From the NCBI GenBank assembly GCA_022606135.1, contig JABYQN010000009.1:25001-89000 (forward strand): 64,000 nucleotides of DNA. The letters run 5' to 3'. The notes under the pieces are model-generated. The model saw only the letters and a list, made by a program, of their open reading frames with translations. It was not told the DNA's origin and searched no databases. A program made the translations under genes and the position numbers. Shown here piece by piece: positions 1 through 13,454 of the stretch (position 1 is its first letter; every line of letters begins with the position of its first letter). This stretch comes from Fomes fomentarius. Its lineage: Eukaryota; Basidiomycota; Agaricomycetes; Polyporales; Polyporaceae.

Positions 1-254
1 AGTAACTGCGAGTGAAGCGGGAAAAGCTCAAATTTAAAATCTGGCGGTCTTTGGCCGTCCGAGTTGTAGTCTGGAGAAGTGCTTTCCGCGCTGGACCGTG
101 TACAAGTCTCTTGGAACAGAGCGTCATAGAGGGTGAGAATCCCGTCTTTGACACGGACTACCAGTGCTTTGTGATGCGCTCTCAAAGAGTCGAGTTGTTT
201 GGGAATGCAGCTCTAAATGGGTGGTAAATTCCATCTAAAGCTAAATATTGGCGA

Positions 255-288
<34 letters not shown>

Positions 289-305
289 ATGAAAAGCACT
301 TTGGA
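1..305 (+). rRNA. Partial large-subunit (25S/28S) rRNA gene fragment
   Basis: The first ~305 bases read as the D1 part of fungal LSU rDNA. They start at AGTAACTGCGAGTGAAGCGG, include the stretch around GTTGTAGTCTGGAGAAGTG, and run to AAGATGAAAAGCACTTTGG. The match starts at the window edge, about 80-90 nt into a normal LSU gene, so upstream sequence may continue it. After position ~305 the expected continuation (an AAGAGAGTTAAAC-type stretch) is missing and unrelated sequence begins. It is therefore a truncated piece rather than a working rRNA gene, at least on this side. It could be a dispersed rDNA fragment, the edge of the array interrupted by an insertion, or an assembly junction. Confidence 0.92.
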
Positions 306-2125
306 ATCATAGTCTGCAGAGTGACTGAGACTTGCTCCCACAAGATGGCATAGGCAGAGCAAATATTGGCAAGAATGTTAGCTTAAGGTGAATGAACAGA
401 CTGAAATGACATGGTGTATAACTGAGAAAAGGACACCTGATAGAGTAGTAAGTGGATGCAGGTTGTCATTGTGGGCAGGTTGCCATTATAGGCTGTTCTG
501 CCTTCCTGGCTTGGCAAAGGAATCCTTGGGAATCCTTATGAATTCTATCCTGGGGGATCCTAATGATTCCCTAATGACAATGCATAATGATCACCATCAG
601 CAATCAAATGTTGCCTATCAGATCCCAGGGAATCCCAGGGAATCCTCAGGCACTTAAGCGAGGAAAACTATGTACAATGTAAGGAATTCTAGGGATGGTA
701 CATAAAAATAGTCTGTTGAATAGTGAGGATCCCCAAGGACCCCTGCCATTCTCTGGGATTCCCTAGGATCCCCACAGGATCCTGAGGAATCCTGCACCCA
801 GAGTGCATGTGCAGTGATTTTTGACCCAGTGGGTCAGTCATAGGGCTGGACATAAGACAATAACTACAGGTAGAGAACATGTGGATCTTGGATGGTCAAT
901 GCTCAGTGTCAATGTGGTGGGTGGCAAGAGAGAAAATGAGTGCAGGTGCTTGCTGCTCTGCTGGACATTGGGAGTTGGCCTCATGAGCTTGGCAGGCCCT
1001 GACATTCTTGAATGAAATTCATGGGCAAAGCTACCCCCCAGAACAGGCATGGAATATGGGCGAGAATGGTCTCCTATTACGGCCCTAAATAGTTTGGGAG
1101 ATCGGACCGGAATTGTCGCAGCAATTTGACGCAGAGCCCCTAGACGCTGATCGGCAGCAATCAATAGGGCGAGGCGGTGAGGAGCCGAAAGGCGGAGGGG
1201 GGATGGTAGAGGGGAAGAGAAAGAGAGAGAGAGGGATGAACTCGACGAGGACAAAGCAACGACCGGCTCCAAGGCACAAGATCGTCGACAGCTAGTCTTC
1301 AAGCATGAGGTGACAGACTAGTCCCAGTGACCAAGTAATCTATTAGTACGGAGAGTACACATACAGGTGGGGATTCTACTCACCTAGTCCCAGTGACCAA
1401 GAGGTCGAGATGGGGACTAGGGAGGGCACTAACTGGTCTTATATACTACTGGGGAATTAAACAATGCCAAACAGCGATGGGGAGTGAGTCATGGGGAGTC
1501 ACAAGGGTGCGGGAGTCAGAATGAACAAGAATGAGTCATGCGAGAAACCGAAAAGAAGGATCAAAACCAAGAAAAGGGTAAGGATAAAAGGGGAAGTGGG
1601 TAGCTACCAGAGTGACTGGGGTAACAAAGTGTGACAAAGTGTGACAGAATGGTGATGAAGTGACAAAAAAGAGGCGCTGAAGGAGGCGCTGGTACTGCGT
1701 CCGTGACAGGAATCTGGGTAAGTTGGATAAGTAACTGATATTACTGGACCCTTTCGGACTTTGAACTGCCTTGTATGCGGCATTCCGGACCTGAATAGTT
1801 TGGGAATATTTCCAGAACAGGAGACCAATTCCGGTCATATTCTGGGGTGGAGCATTGCCCGTCGTGATTGGCTTCAATTATGGGAGTCACGGCATGCAAA
1901 CCAAGATGTCAAGGCACTCAAACATGCGTGATATGTTTGGGACAGCTTACCTGTCACGGAATTGAACAAAGGGCCCTTTGTTCGATTTCTTGACACGTAG
2001 GCTGCTACAAAGATGTCAATGCCCTGGATATCTAGGAATGCACGTGATGGGTGGAGAAACCTTGTCAAGCAAGGTAACCATAGTTGAATTGTTCTCCTCA
2101 GGCAAATTGGTCAGTCACTGGGGCC
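306..2125. other. Gene-poor spacer with short degenerate repeats
   Basis: I see no convincing gene here; the open frames are short, overlapping and of biased composition. The stretch 505-800 is crowded with variants of GGAATCC, GGATCCC and CCTAGGATCC in both orientations. A ~18-bp direct repeat, CTAGTCCCAGTGACCAAG, occurs near 1318-1335 and again near 1385-1402. The words GTGACAAAGTGTGACAGAA around 1626-1650 form a short imperfect tandem repeat. This looks like repeat-derived, possibly subtelomeric or rDNA-flanking, sequence. Confidence 0.6.
505..800. repeat. Cluster of degenerate GGAATCC/GGATCC words
   Basis: At least a dozen near-copies of GGAATCC, GGATCCC, GGGATTCC or CCTAGGATCC occur within about 300 bp, in both orientations and often abutting. 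The best examples lie at 517-545, 618-645 and 727-795. The spacing is irregular, so this is not a simple microsatellite. It may be a decayed satellite or the hairpin-rich end of a mobile element. Confidence 0.5.
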
Positions 2126-2250
2126 GATAATGCGTGTAACAACCTGTTACATTCTAATCACATGGCCATTACTGGCCAAATATGACTAGCATGTGACAGG
2201 GGGTGATATGACAAATTCATTTCAAATGAGAATGTTGTGATCCGCTGCTG
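2126..2250 (+). repeat. Left terminal inverted repeat
   Basis: About 125 bp from GATAATGCGTGTAAC to GCTGCTG, matching the reverse complement of 3370-3494 with few mismatches. It contains the internal palindromic words TTACTGGCCAA and GTGTAACAACCTGTTAC. Confidence 0.85.
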
Positions 2251-2670
2251 TATCAAGGTGTGTATCTGGGAGATACACACCTTACTATAATTCAAATATT
2301 TCATTCAGTGTTGCAGCCTGTTCTATCCTGATTCCATTTTGGATGAGACAACCCATAAGAACAGAGTTGATCTGATAGAAATTGAACAGGCAACATGCAA
2401 TTCAAATTTCAAAATTCCTTCCAGTTTGACTACCATTACACAGGTGGAATTACTGAGGAGCCACACTGATCATATATCAAATGTAACAATGTCTTTGATT
2501 GCATCAAACTTGCTGAGCCACTCAATGTTAGTGCATATCATATATTGAATTTTGATTTGCGTGTAGTTTGTGTGTTACACAGGGTTTCATTCTGGGTAAA
2601 ATGCAGTCAAATCATTAACATATTTTAAATGAGATCACAGTATCTTCAAAGTGTAATCAGGCATACATAC

Positions 2671-2775
2671 TACTACCTACCTACCACTACTGACCTACTA
2701 CCACTACCACTACTACCACCACCACCACTACCACTACCACTACCACTACCACTACCACTACCACTACCACTACCA

Positions 2776-2809
<34 letters not shown>

Positions 2810-2850
2810 AACTACTACTACTACTACTACTACTACTCGTGCTACTATAA
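2671..2850 (+). repeat. Microsatellite (TACCAC)n then (TAC)n
   Basis: The region runs from CTACCACTAC repeats (2697-2785) into pure TAC/CTA trinucleotides (to about 2837) inside the transposon. The Leu/Pro-rich and Ser/Gly-rich open frames here are by-products of the repeat and are not genes. Confidence 0.95.
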
Positions 2851-2904
2851 TACCACCAACACGAACACAACTGAGATCATTGAGAGGGCAGCCACAATAC
2901 TACA

Positions 2905-3369
2905 ATATGTTAGCTTTTCAAATGGATGAATATTGAGAAAGTTAGCATTCTAAGGTTGTCAACAGTGACAACCTTAGCTTTTGAGGTCTGTCTACATTCT
3001 GAGCTTTCTAGCTGTGTAGACATATGTTAGCTTTCCAAGGATATATCAACAACCTTAGATTGTCAATGGGGGCAACCCGACAAGCTAAGGTTGTCAACAT
3101 ATACAAACTAGGAAAGCTAACATTGTTAATGTGGCAAAGTCAGAAAGCTCACACTGTCAATGAGGGCAACCTGACAGTGTTAGCTTTCTGAATTTGTATA
3201 TGTTGACAACCTTAGCTTTCGGTGCCCACATTGGCAGTGTCAGCTTCCCTAGTTTGTATATGTTGACAACCTTGGAAAGCCAAACTTTGTCAACATAATT
3301 GAACAAAAAAGCAAGATTGCCAAATCAACAATGTCAACATAGACAAATTTGGAAAGCTAAGGTTGTCAA
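2905..3369. repeat. Nested inverted repeats built on GTTGTCAAC and AAGCTA words
   Basis: The right interior of the transposon repeats the words GTTGTCAAC/GTTGACAAC and GGAAAGCTAA/TTAGCTTTCC in both orientations about ten times. A perfect 11-bp hairpin has arms CTAAGGTTGTC (2950-2960) and GACAACCTTAG (2967-2977). A larger imperfect palindrome pairs the TATACAAACTAGGAAAGCTAA side (near 3100) with the CTAGTTTGTATATGTTGACA side (near 3250). Subterminal repeats like these are typical transposase-binding regions, though no binding can be shown from sequence. Confidence 0.75.
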
Positions 3370-3494
3370 CAGCAGCAAATCACAACATTCTCATTTGAGA
3401 TGAATTTGTCATATCACCCCCTGTCACATGCTAGTCATATTTGGCCAGTAACAGCCATGTGATTAGAATGTAACAGGTTGTTACACGCATTATC
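3370..3494 (-). repeat. Right terminal inverted repeat
   Basis: Inverted partner of 2126-2250, ending TTACACGCATTATC. It differs from the left arm by a few substitutions, for example AACAGCC against the left arm's complement of GGCCATT. The arms have therefore diverged a little since insertion. Confidence 0.85.
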
Positions 3495-3786
3495 ACTGGG
3501 TGCAGGACAGAACAATCCTGGCCAGGCTATGGTAAGATTTCTGTAAAAGAAGGGTGAAAATTTATACAGTAACATTGCAAAGACTATTGTAACCCTTGTT
3601 GTACTATTGTTCTAAAAACAGTCCTTCATTGTAGAGCCGATGTAAAGGACTACAAAAAGTTTTACCATTGTCACTGACGACTATCGTAAACCTTTTCACT
3701 ATTCCTTCACAATATCATGACAATATTGTGAGGCAGATTATTCAGAAATGCACCTAGTGTATTGGCCCCAGTGAGTGTCCTCCATT

Positions 3787-5628
3787 TCACATAACAGAAC
3801 ATCCTTTGTACTCTAAGCCCAACTCCCTCAACTCTTCCTCTGCCGCTTCGCGCTCGTTTTGCTGCAATTTCTTGCGCGCCTCGATCGGGAACCAATCCTT
3901 CATAAAGTTGAGGAGTGCCCAATCGACATTTGCTGATCGACGCTCAAACTATCAGCCAATTGATACATGGGACAGCACTGAGAACCTACAGCGATCGGCC
4001 GAGAGCACTGTTGGGGCACGGCACATGGGGCAATGCTCCTCTCCGCGCTTCTGCAGCTTCACCAAACACCTATATGCACGAATTCACGGACGGACGATGA
4101 TTGATGAGCGAACTCCTCGATATATGAGGCATGCTTACCGGACGCAGAAGAGATGGCTACACCTCAACCGGATGGGCTTGAAAGCAAGACTGGTGCATAT
4201 CACACACGAGTAGTCGTCAATGTGTGGGATGATTGGCAGCAATGTCTCCGTCAGCGCCTGGACGAGAAGCAACGATAGCGAGAGTGATTCGCTCCGCCGT
4301 GCTGACGTGCTCGCGAGGACGAGGGCGCGTTCTGAGCTATCGGCCAGTACCGTGAAGGGCGAGGCGAGGTTGGGGGACAGCGGTAAGGCCGTTCTCTTGG
4401 CATGTTTCTTGAGAATCTTCCTTGTTGCTTCCGACGTTACGTTCTGAAACTGTGAAGGAGTGAGCTTGAGCTCAGCAACAAATTGGGAGTCGCGGGCAAT
4501 GACGACACTGACCTTGCGCAGATCCAAAATAAAGGTGTTCAGGTCCATGAACGTCTTGAGAGCGTTCCGACTCTGCTTGAGCTTTAGCTTCAGAGCACCG
4601 TTGGCCAGACGCTGCTGCAGATTCGCGGAGAATGCAGCGAGACGAGCTTCAGCATCCTCAACGTCCCTCTCTCCTCTGAACCGTTCCTGGTGGCCTTCAA
4701 AAATGTCCGTTTCGAAGTACAACTGGAAGATTTGCCGCCATGTCTCAAGGTCTGACTTGGAGGTCAGCGCCATAGAACCGGAGGACACGGAGATATCAGC
4801 CGGATCGGTCGAGAATGGAGAATAAGGGTGGAATGACGACGTCGAGGAGGAAGGGCGAGCGGCCGTAGATATGCTCTGAGATAACTCCTGCAACGTTGAC
4901 TCAAACTCGGCGCGCTTTGTAACCAAATGCGCAGAAAGGGCCGCAAGGGCCTCGTTTAACGTCCGAAAGAAGGCCGTGTCAGACGCGAGCGGGATGATGA
5001 GCTCTTGAGACGAGGTGCTGAGGTACGAAGTCGGAAGATGTGGAACGGGATGCAATGAAGAGTGCTCACAATGTGCCCGGGGTTGCCAACTCCAGCTCAG
5101 CGGATCCTACATCGCTTCGTGCGACGCCTTCGAAGGCAATAGACGACATGGACGCGACTTGCAGTACGCTCGGTGGGAGAGGAAGGTCTATCGTGACATT
5201 GGAGAGGTTCGTACGGGACGAAGAAGGGTCGACTGGGAGGGCGTCCTCGTCGAGATAGAGATGCAGACGAGGTTCGACATGATCCGCGACATGCGCGAGT
5301 TCATAAACGACGCGAGGACCCAGGGTACTATATCGGAGATCTGAGGGCAAATGGGTAGGCAAGAAATCCTCCCTCTGCTTTCCCTTGCCTGGCGGCACAG
5401 GTCGGGGTTGGAGTACGCCTTGGAGGACGTCGGGAGAGAGACCTGGGCGGGGTAGACGTTAGCGGAAGAGGCGAGAAGAGGAGGGAGACGACCAAGCCTA
5501 CCAAGCGACGTGAGCTCTGCGACAATTTGGTTGATAATTTTCTTGAGTTGACGGTATTGGATGGCGCTTTCGCGAAGTTCTGGTGGGAGAGTGAGCAAAA
5601 GTTGGGCGTATGTCTTGGAGAAGTGCAT
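3787..5628 (-). CDS. SPX-RING domain E3 ubiquitin ligase
   Basis: The start MHFSKTYAQLLLTLPPELRE opens an SPX domain, the inositol-pyrophosphate/phosphate-sensing module, and the YRQLKKIINQIV helix follows. Later exons give VVYELAHVADHVEPRLHLYL, then the SPX core with WRQIFQLYFETDIFEG and the basic KFMD/LNTFILDLRKVSV-type helices. A C3HC4 RING follows: CVICTSLAFKPIRLRCSHLF, and after an intron CLVKLQKRGEEHCPMCRAP. The tail reads NVDWALLNFMKDWFP and stops at 3787. At least four short introns separate the pieces; the joins at the RING (CG|G) and the tail (T|CA) keep frame. SPX-RING ligases include fission yeast Pqr1 and plant NLA, which regulate phosphate transporters or polyphosphate; that role here is by family. 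It is divergent with the gene at 5743, only 114 bp away. Confidence 0.9.
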
Positions 5629-5742
5629 CGTTCTGCACAAGGCGCGTAGGCGCTGGTAGAGGCGCTTTCCCGCGGGGAAGGCTCATTAAATAATATACTA
5701 TTTAGACGGCGGCCTCTTGCAATTCCTCCATCGCTGCCCGCC
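5629..5742. promoter_or_regulatory. Compact bidirectional promoter
   Basis: Only 114 bp separate the start codons of the divergent SPX-RING gene and the DUF2358-like gene. It contains AATAATATACTATTTAGACG, an AT-rich stretch that could serve as core promoter. No specific factor site was recognised. Confidence 0.5.
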
Positions 5743-6964
5743 ATGTCTCTCCGTTCTGCACTCTCCAGCACGACTCGCGTCCGCCATGTACACCTGCGTG
5801 CCTCAACTTGTGCCATCACAACTCGGACAATGTCCTCTCTACATTCTCAAGAACATCCGCCTGCCGTTCACTTGGAACGTACCTCGCTATCCTCGGCACG
5901 GTCCCTCATGCTCACATCCACAGGACCTTCTCCGACAAGTGGCCCAGAGTCCAATCGAGACGTGCCAGGAGAGCTGTCTGATCAGGAATGGGAAATTCGC
6001 ACAGGTATGCCTACGCATGCAATGTCGGCTCTGCCGGAGAGGTCTGATGCGACTCAAGTATCTACATCCTCACCGTTTTGTCATGAATGTTCTTGCAACA
6101 CCATACACTTGCCCGCGAACTATCAAATGTTTGAACGCTATGTATAGGACGTGCAATCTATGTCCTACAGCAGACCCTCCCCACGTTTTTCTCCACAGGT
6201 CTCATCTCATCGTTGGACACCTCTGCAAGCAACACCAAAGAGAAAGAGGACGACGAGATCTCCATATACAGCCCCAACATCCGCTTAGAGTACCGTCCGC
6301 CCGCACCTTTCCCTCCGGCATTCCCTAAAACTCTGCACGTCGAAGGTATGCTCATGAACCCTCTTCCTCGCCCAGCAAGCGCTCACCAAACGACCTTGGT
6401 CATCTTAAGGCCTGCCTTTGTACCTAGCGTCATCAGCGTTCGTTCGACACACGTTGAATGCGCTTTACACAGACCTCCGTGTCGAACTCCAACGTGTGCG
6501 TGTCCACGGTCCACGTTCCTCCAGCACCTCCGGCCTCCGTCCCGACTCCGATCCCAACCAGCCCGAGGAAACACAGCGAAGCAACAAGACACGGAGCATC
6601 CGGGAGAAGAGCCTATTTATCGGTCTGCGCGTTGTTGGCGTGAACCGCGTCAGCAAAGCCGACGGCGGCTGGGAAGTGTGCGTCCGTAGTGTCCCTTGCT
6701 CGCCCCGCTCGAAGCTCATCACGGTGTTCCTCCCCGTCGGTCAGCAATTCGACATACACGTTCTCCCCGGTCACTGGCCTCATTTGTTTACACAACATCG
6801 ACTCAATTCAACCTGCCCCGCACCAAGCGTTCTTCAGCGCGCTCCAAGCCGCGCTCAGCAAAATCGGACTTGGCGGACCGTCCGGTGCAGAGGGCGTAGG
6901 GGGCGTCGCGCGGAACTCACCTCCACCCCAGACTCAGCCCACGCATCCCGTTGCTCGGTCATAA
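5743..6964 (+). CDS. Mitochondrial DUF2358 (C6orf136-like) protein
   Basis: Exon 1 (5743-6004) encodes an Arg/Ser/Thr-rich amphipathic leader, MSLRSALSSTTRVRHVHLRA, that looks like a mitochondrial presequence. Introns at 6005-6147 and 6346-6409 keep frame and give GRAIYVLQQTLPTFFSTGLI, then IYSPNIRLEY, then VEGLPLYLASSAFVRHTLNA. A third intron from ~6679 joins GGWEV to NSTYTFSPVTGLICLHNIDS. The order (FF...YSPNI, short helix, TDLRVEL strand, F-P-TGLI-H strand) follows the DUF2358 fold seen in human C6orf136 and plant homologues, a small NTF2-like protein of unknown function. The stop is at 6962-6964. It converges on the ULA1 gene downstream. The family call rests on layout and remembered motifs. 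Confidence 0.75.
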
Positions 6965-7232
6965 GGTTCTCCAACACAATGCCTGGCAGGATGGTTCTCA
7001 CTCCCCGCTCAACTCGTACATTACACCCCACTCAGCGTATACCTCATACAAGCATGTTGCATACATACTCGTAGTATATTATCACCTTCCCTCAGGCAAA
7101 CGGCGTGCATTTGATTCACAGTGAATGACAACTTCGAAGATTGCTCTATGATACAGATGCGCAAGGGCGTGATTCTTCTCTACCACTTTATCCTGGGCCT
7201 CACCAACGTGCCAGACGCCCCTCTCCTCGGAT

Positions 7233-9329
7233 CTAGTAGATCACTCCCGTCCAAGAGTCGATGAGGTCGACTACGCAGTACCCGTTGAGCGGGACGTACT
7301 GCTCCGTGATAACCTTGATCGCCTCTTGCGCGACAAGGCCACCCAAAAATGCTGCCATGTTCGGGAGGTCCGCTGTCGGAGCACGGGCACTAGCGGTATT
7401 ACGGGTATCATAAGTATTGCCGTGGGACGTTGCGAGGGAAACTGGAAAGACGTACATCTCGCCGATGGCAGCATCGAGCTCTTCCGGAAGATCGACACCT
7501 TCGCCCACGATAGACTTCACCTCCGCATTCAGTGTCTCGACAGTAACCTCTGCGATTATCCCTTAACAAGCGATCTAAAACGCAAAGGACGATCATGGCG
7601 TCTTACCAGCTTCTCGTGACTCTAACGTTGCGAGTGCAGACAACGCCAAGTGTGTCGCCGTCTCCCTTGGTTGCGTAGATAGCGAAGTGACTACCCGCAA
7701 CCGTCAGCACGAACGACAGCCTTGGCTGATCATGACACTGACCGATAGCCTCACGGTCCTTGTCGAATGACCCCAACTGCTTGCCGCGTAGCACACGCAA
7801 GTGGTGCGCGTTCTTCACGAACGTCTCCACCTCATCAGGGTTCGCAGACTTGGCCACGTCTGGGTGCTTCGCGCCCAAGATCTCGATGAATTTATTCTAC
7901 ATTCGACCCCGTCTATGATGCTCCATTCATGCCCGTGTGACAAGGTATTGAAACTCACCTTCTCCGATTCCGCAGCGTCGCGATAGAGGTTCTGAAGTTG
8001 AACGTAGCTCTTCGTGTCGGACTTCATGTCGGGAAGCGTCGCGCTGAGGGGAAGAGTGCCAGGGCCGGATGGCTCCTTCACGAACTCGGCGAGCGTCTGG
8101 AGCAGTGCGTGGAAGGTTGCGTTGTGGCGGGGCGATGTCGGGAGCGGAGGGAGGGAGAACAGATCTTGAATATCAGACGGGACCTCAAGGGTGAGCAAGG
8201 TAAGCGATTGTCAGTAAGTGGATGTGGAAGTAGCTCACTGCAGGTTCAGACCAGATGCGGTACGCTTGTGCCTCAGCCTCCTCGAAATTCTCTTCATCAG
8301 GCTTGATCCTCATTGCTAGGATGTTGTTCTTGAACTCTTTCTTCTCGACAGCAGTCTTCGGGAGGTTGCCATCATGCTAGAGAACATAAGCTTGCATCAG
8401 GGGACTGGCATGGTGCAGCGGATTGCAGGACCTACGCTCTTACGCCACTCATCTACAGCTCGTACCAGAATCACAACATACGGTAGATGGCCGTGAGTGG
8501 TTGGATCCATATTTTGGAGATCTAAGCTCCGCGCCCAGGCGAGTAGCGCGTGGAACGGACGGGTTATGCGTAGCGAAGGTGGCGTGTTTTCCAAGTGTGA
8601 CTGAGACACTGCACACCCATTAGCTTTGCAGGTAGAGGGGACGCAAACGTCCACGTACCGCAGTGTTCGTGGTACTGAATGTGGAATTCTGCTAAGAAAC
8701 CAGCTGAGCGCACGGAGACGAGAGCAGGACCGTTAGGATTCGCCCAGAGCAGCGTGGAGAGATCCTCAAGGACATCCTTCTTGAGGTTGTGCGCGATCAC
8801 AAGCGAGAAACTGCCAATCCAATCCTTCCCTTGCTCAGTAGCCAGCAGTTCCTTAACGTCCTTTACAACGGCCTCGCCCTGGACGGCGTCGTTCAGCTCC
8901 CGGAGTAGAGGCACTGCTTCCTGAGCACGAGGCTTGCCAATGCTTTCTCGTGCGTTCAAGAAGAAGTTGTTTCCAGCATCTGCAGAAGATGTGACAGCAG
9001 CGTCTAGGATAGAGAAATGACCGATGCCAGGAAGAACGAGATTCTTGAGGATAGAAGTAGATGTTGCGGAGGACGAGACGACTAGGATACGGGACGCTTC
9101 GAGTGCAGCCTGTCCAGAGGCGGCCCAGATACTGATTCGTGTTCATCGCAGCTCCAGATGCAATCAGTGCGCACGTACCGTAGTTGACGATCATAACGAC
9201 GCGTCTTCGCGTCAGGCTGGCCCGTGCTAGGGTAAAGATGAGTGCACAGACGGGATCAGTAAGCGAGGAATGAACGCACGCGACAGAAGTCGTAGCCTGC
9301 TCAATATCCTGCGATTCAGATTGTGTCAT
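7233..9329 (-). CDS. ULA1: NEDD8-activating enzyme E1 regulatory subunit (ULA1/NAE1/APPBP1)
   Basis: Half of the heterodimeric E1 that adenylates NEDD8/Rub1 for cullin activation. The start MTQSESQDIEQATTSVA joins across an intron to PDAKTRRYDRQLR, and a second join gives LWAASGQAALEASRIL, the canonical opening of ThiF-type E1 subunits. Further on come NFFLNARESIGKPRA, FSLVIAHNLKKDVLE, ALVSVRSAGFLAEFHIQYHE, the insertion helix around LQNLYRDAAESEKVSF and HHLRVLRGKQLGSF. The last exon has LPNMAAFLGGLVAQEAIKVI and ends in GYCVVDLIDSWTGVIY. Total length fits the ~520-residue family. Like other ULA1 proteins it lacks the catalytic Cys half, which the UBA3 partner supplies. It is divergent from ARG5,6 with ~230 bp between starts. 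Confidence 0.93.
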
Positions 9330-9559
9330 GTGTGCTCCGTTATACGTTCCTTCAGCCCGACGTGTTTTGGTGACTAGCAGCTTGCGAAACGGGGACGGGA
9401 TGGGGCAAGGAGAAAACGAGGTACGCGGTGGCGGGGAGGAGGATCTAGACGCCCGTCAGGGGCGCGCGGATAAGATAACGAGCGCCACGACTAAGTCTCA
9501 TCTTTGAGTCAACGTCTTCGTCCCAGACGACAACCACGATCGCCCGCGCAGTCCTCACT

Positions 9560-12548
<2,989 letters not shown>

Positions 12549-13454
12549 ACTCGCCGTTGGTAATATAGTCCCTCACATCTCACCGTGGAAGTACGAACAA
12601 CGTAGAGAGTAAAAGTACGAGATACGAGATATCTAATATGGATTCTACTGTCTTGGCCTTAGCTCCTTGCTAGGTGTCTTAATACTCGACCACATAGACG
12701 CCAATTCCATGAGACAGCGTAGATGGGTGCGGGAAAAGTTTGGCAAGGTGTGCCCTGGACGATGGGATGGCATTTCAGCAACTGCGACACAAGACACACA
12801 TCTTACATGGAGACCGTGCACAGCAGTGATCCTGTCCAGTGTCCATGAAGCCATACATGGTCCATGGCAAACGGCCTCCTCCACTCCGCCTGCCTCTACT
12901 ATGGTGACACGAGTGCCGTGGATTCTGCAAGCTTGTTCGCCGACTTGTTCTGCCCCACGTACGACATGTGCTGGGTGTCGCTGAGCGCGGAGAGAGAGCT
13001 AGTCGTCCGTTGCACATTCGCCACCTTGGTCGGTCGCAGCTTCGCGGACAAAGAACCGTTAGTGATGCTTGTTAGCTATGTGCTCAGGTTTTGTGTTTCG
13101 AGGACTGGCAACTCAACAACGATCATAGTCGTCTGACACACACCATTGCGTCCTCCGCCGATATCCCTGATTCCGTCCTGCAGGAAGCGCGAAATTGGGA
13201 AGCAACTCAATGGAAACGAACAGTTTGGAGAGTGCACATGCATCGTGAACTCGCGTGGACATGAGCGCATCGGAGTCGTACACACCGCAATGTCTGTCGC
13301 GAAATAGCAGCACAAGAGCATGAGCGGCGCACGTCTATAAGAACAACCGATTATAATGTTACAGGTTGATGCCGGACTAGTATTCATGTCAGTATCTCCA
13401 ACCCAGCGCCAGAGAGTCCATAATGGTACTCACGTAGAGCTCTTTTATCTTTGC
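12549..13454. other. Convergent intergenic region
   Basis: This lies between the 3' ends of ARG5,6 and HEM13. Short open frames on both strands (for example 12667-12984) have no recognisable domain, no good codon pattern and no clear intron partners. It should hold the two 3' UTRs; I see nothing else. Confidence 0.5.

Larger units (their letters stand above)
2126..3494. mobile_element. Non-autonomous TIR DNA transposon (Mutator-like or large MITE)
   Basis: Two ~125-bp terminal inverted repeats bound a 1,369-bp element. The left end starts GATAATGCGTGTAACAACCT and the right end closes with its reverse complement. The arms differ at only a handful of positions. Immediately outside, ACTGGGGCC (2117-2125) faces ACTGGGTGC (3495-3503), a 7-of-9 match that could be an aged 9-bp target-site duplication. 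Long TIRs with a 9-bp duplication are the hallmark of Mutator-like elements, but no transposase is encoded. The interior holds a microsatellite and nested inverted repeats. The superfamily is an inference from TIR length and TSD size; hAT (8-bp TSD) is the main alternative. Confidence 0.82.

Noticed and set aside
300..420. R2-type retrotransposon insertion in rDNA
   Set aside because: The break lies in the D1 region far from the known R1/R2 sites and no reverse transcriptase is present nearby.
838..1302. 154-codon minus-strand frame before the conserved block
   Set aside because: Low-complexity Ser/Pro content, overlapping frames on the other strand and no domain; it probably reflects purine-rich sequence (GGAGAGAAAGAGAG type).
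2629..2870. Leu/Pro-rich and Ser/Gly-rich open frames on both strands
   Set aside because: They are translations of the (TACCAC)n/(TAC)n microsatellite and have no start context or domain.
12667..12984. Possible small gene between ARG5,6 and HEM13
   Set aside because: No domain and no signal peptide, and a minus-strand frame covers the same bases equally well; it lies in the shared 3' region.
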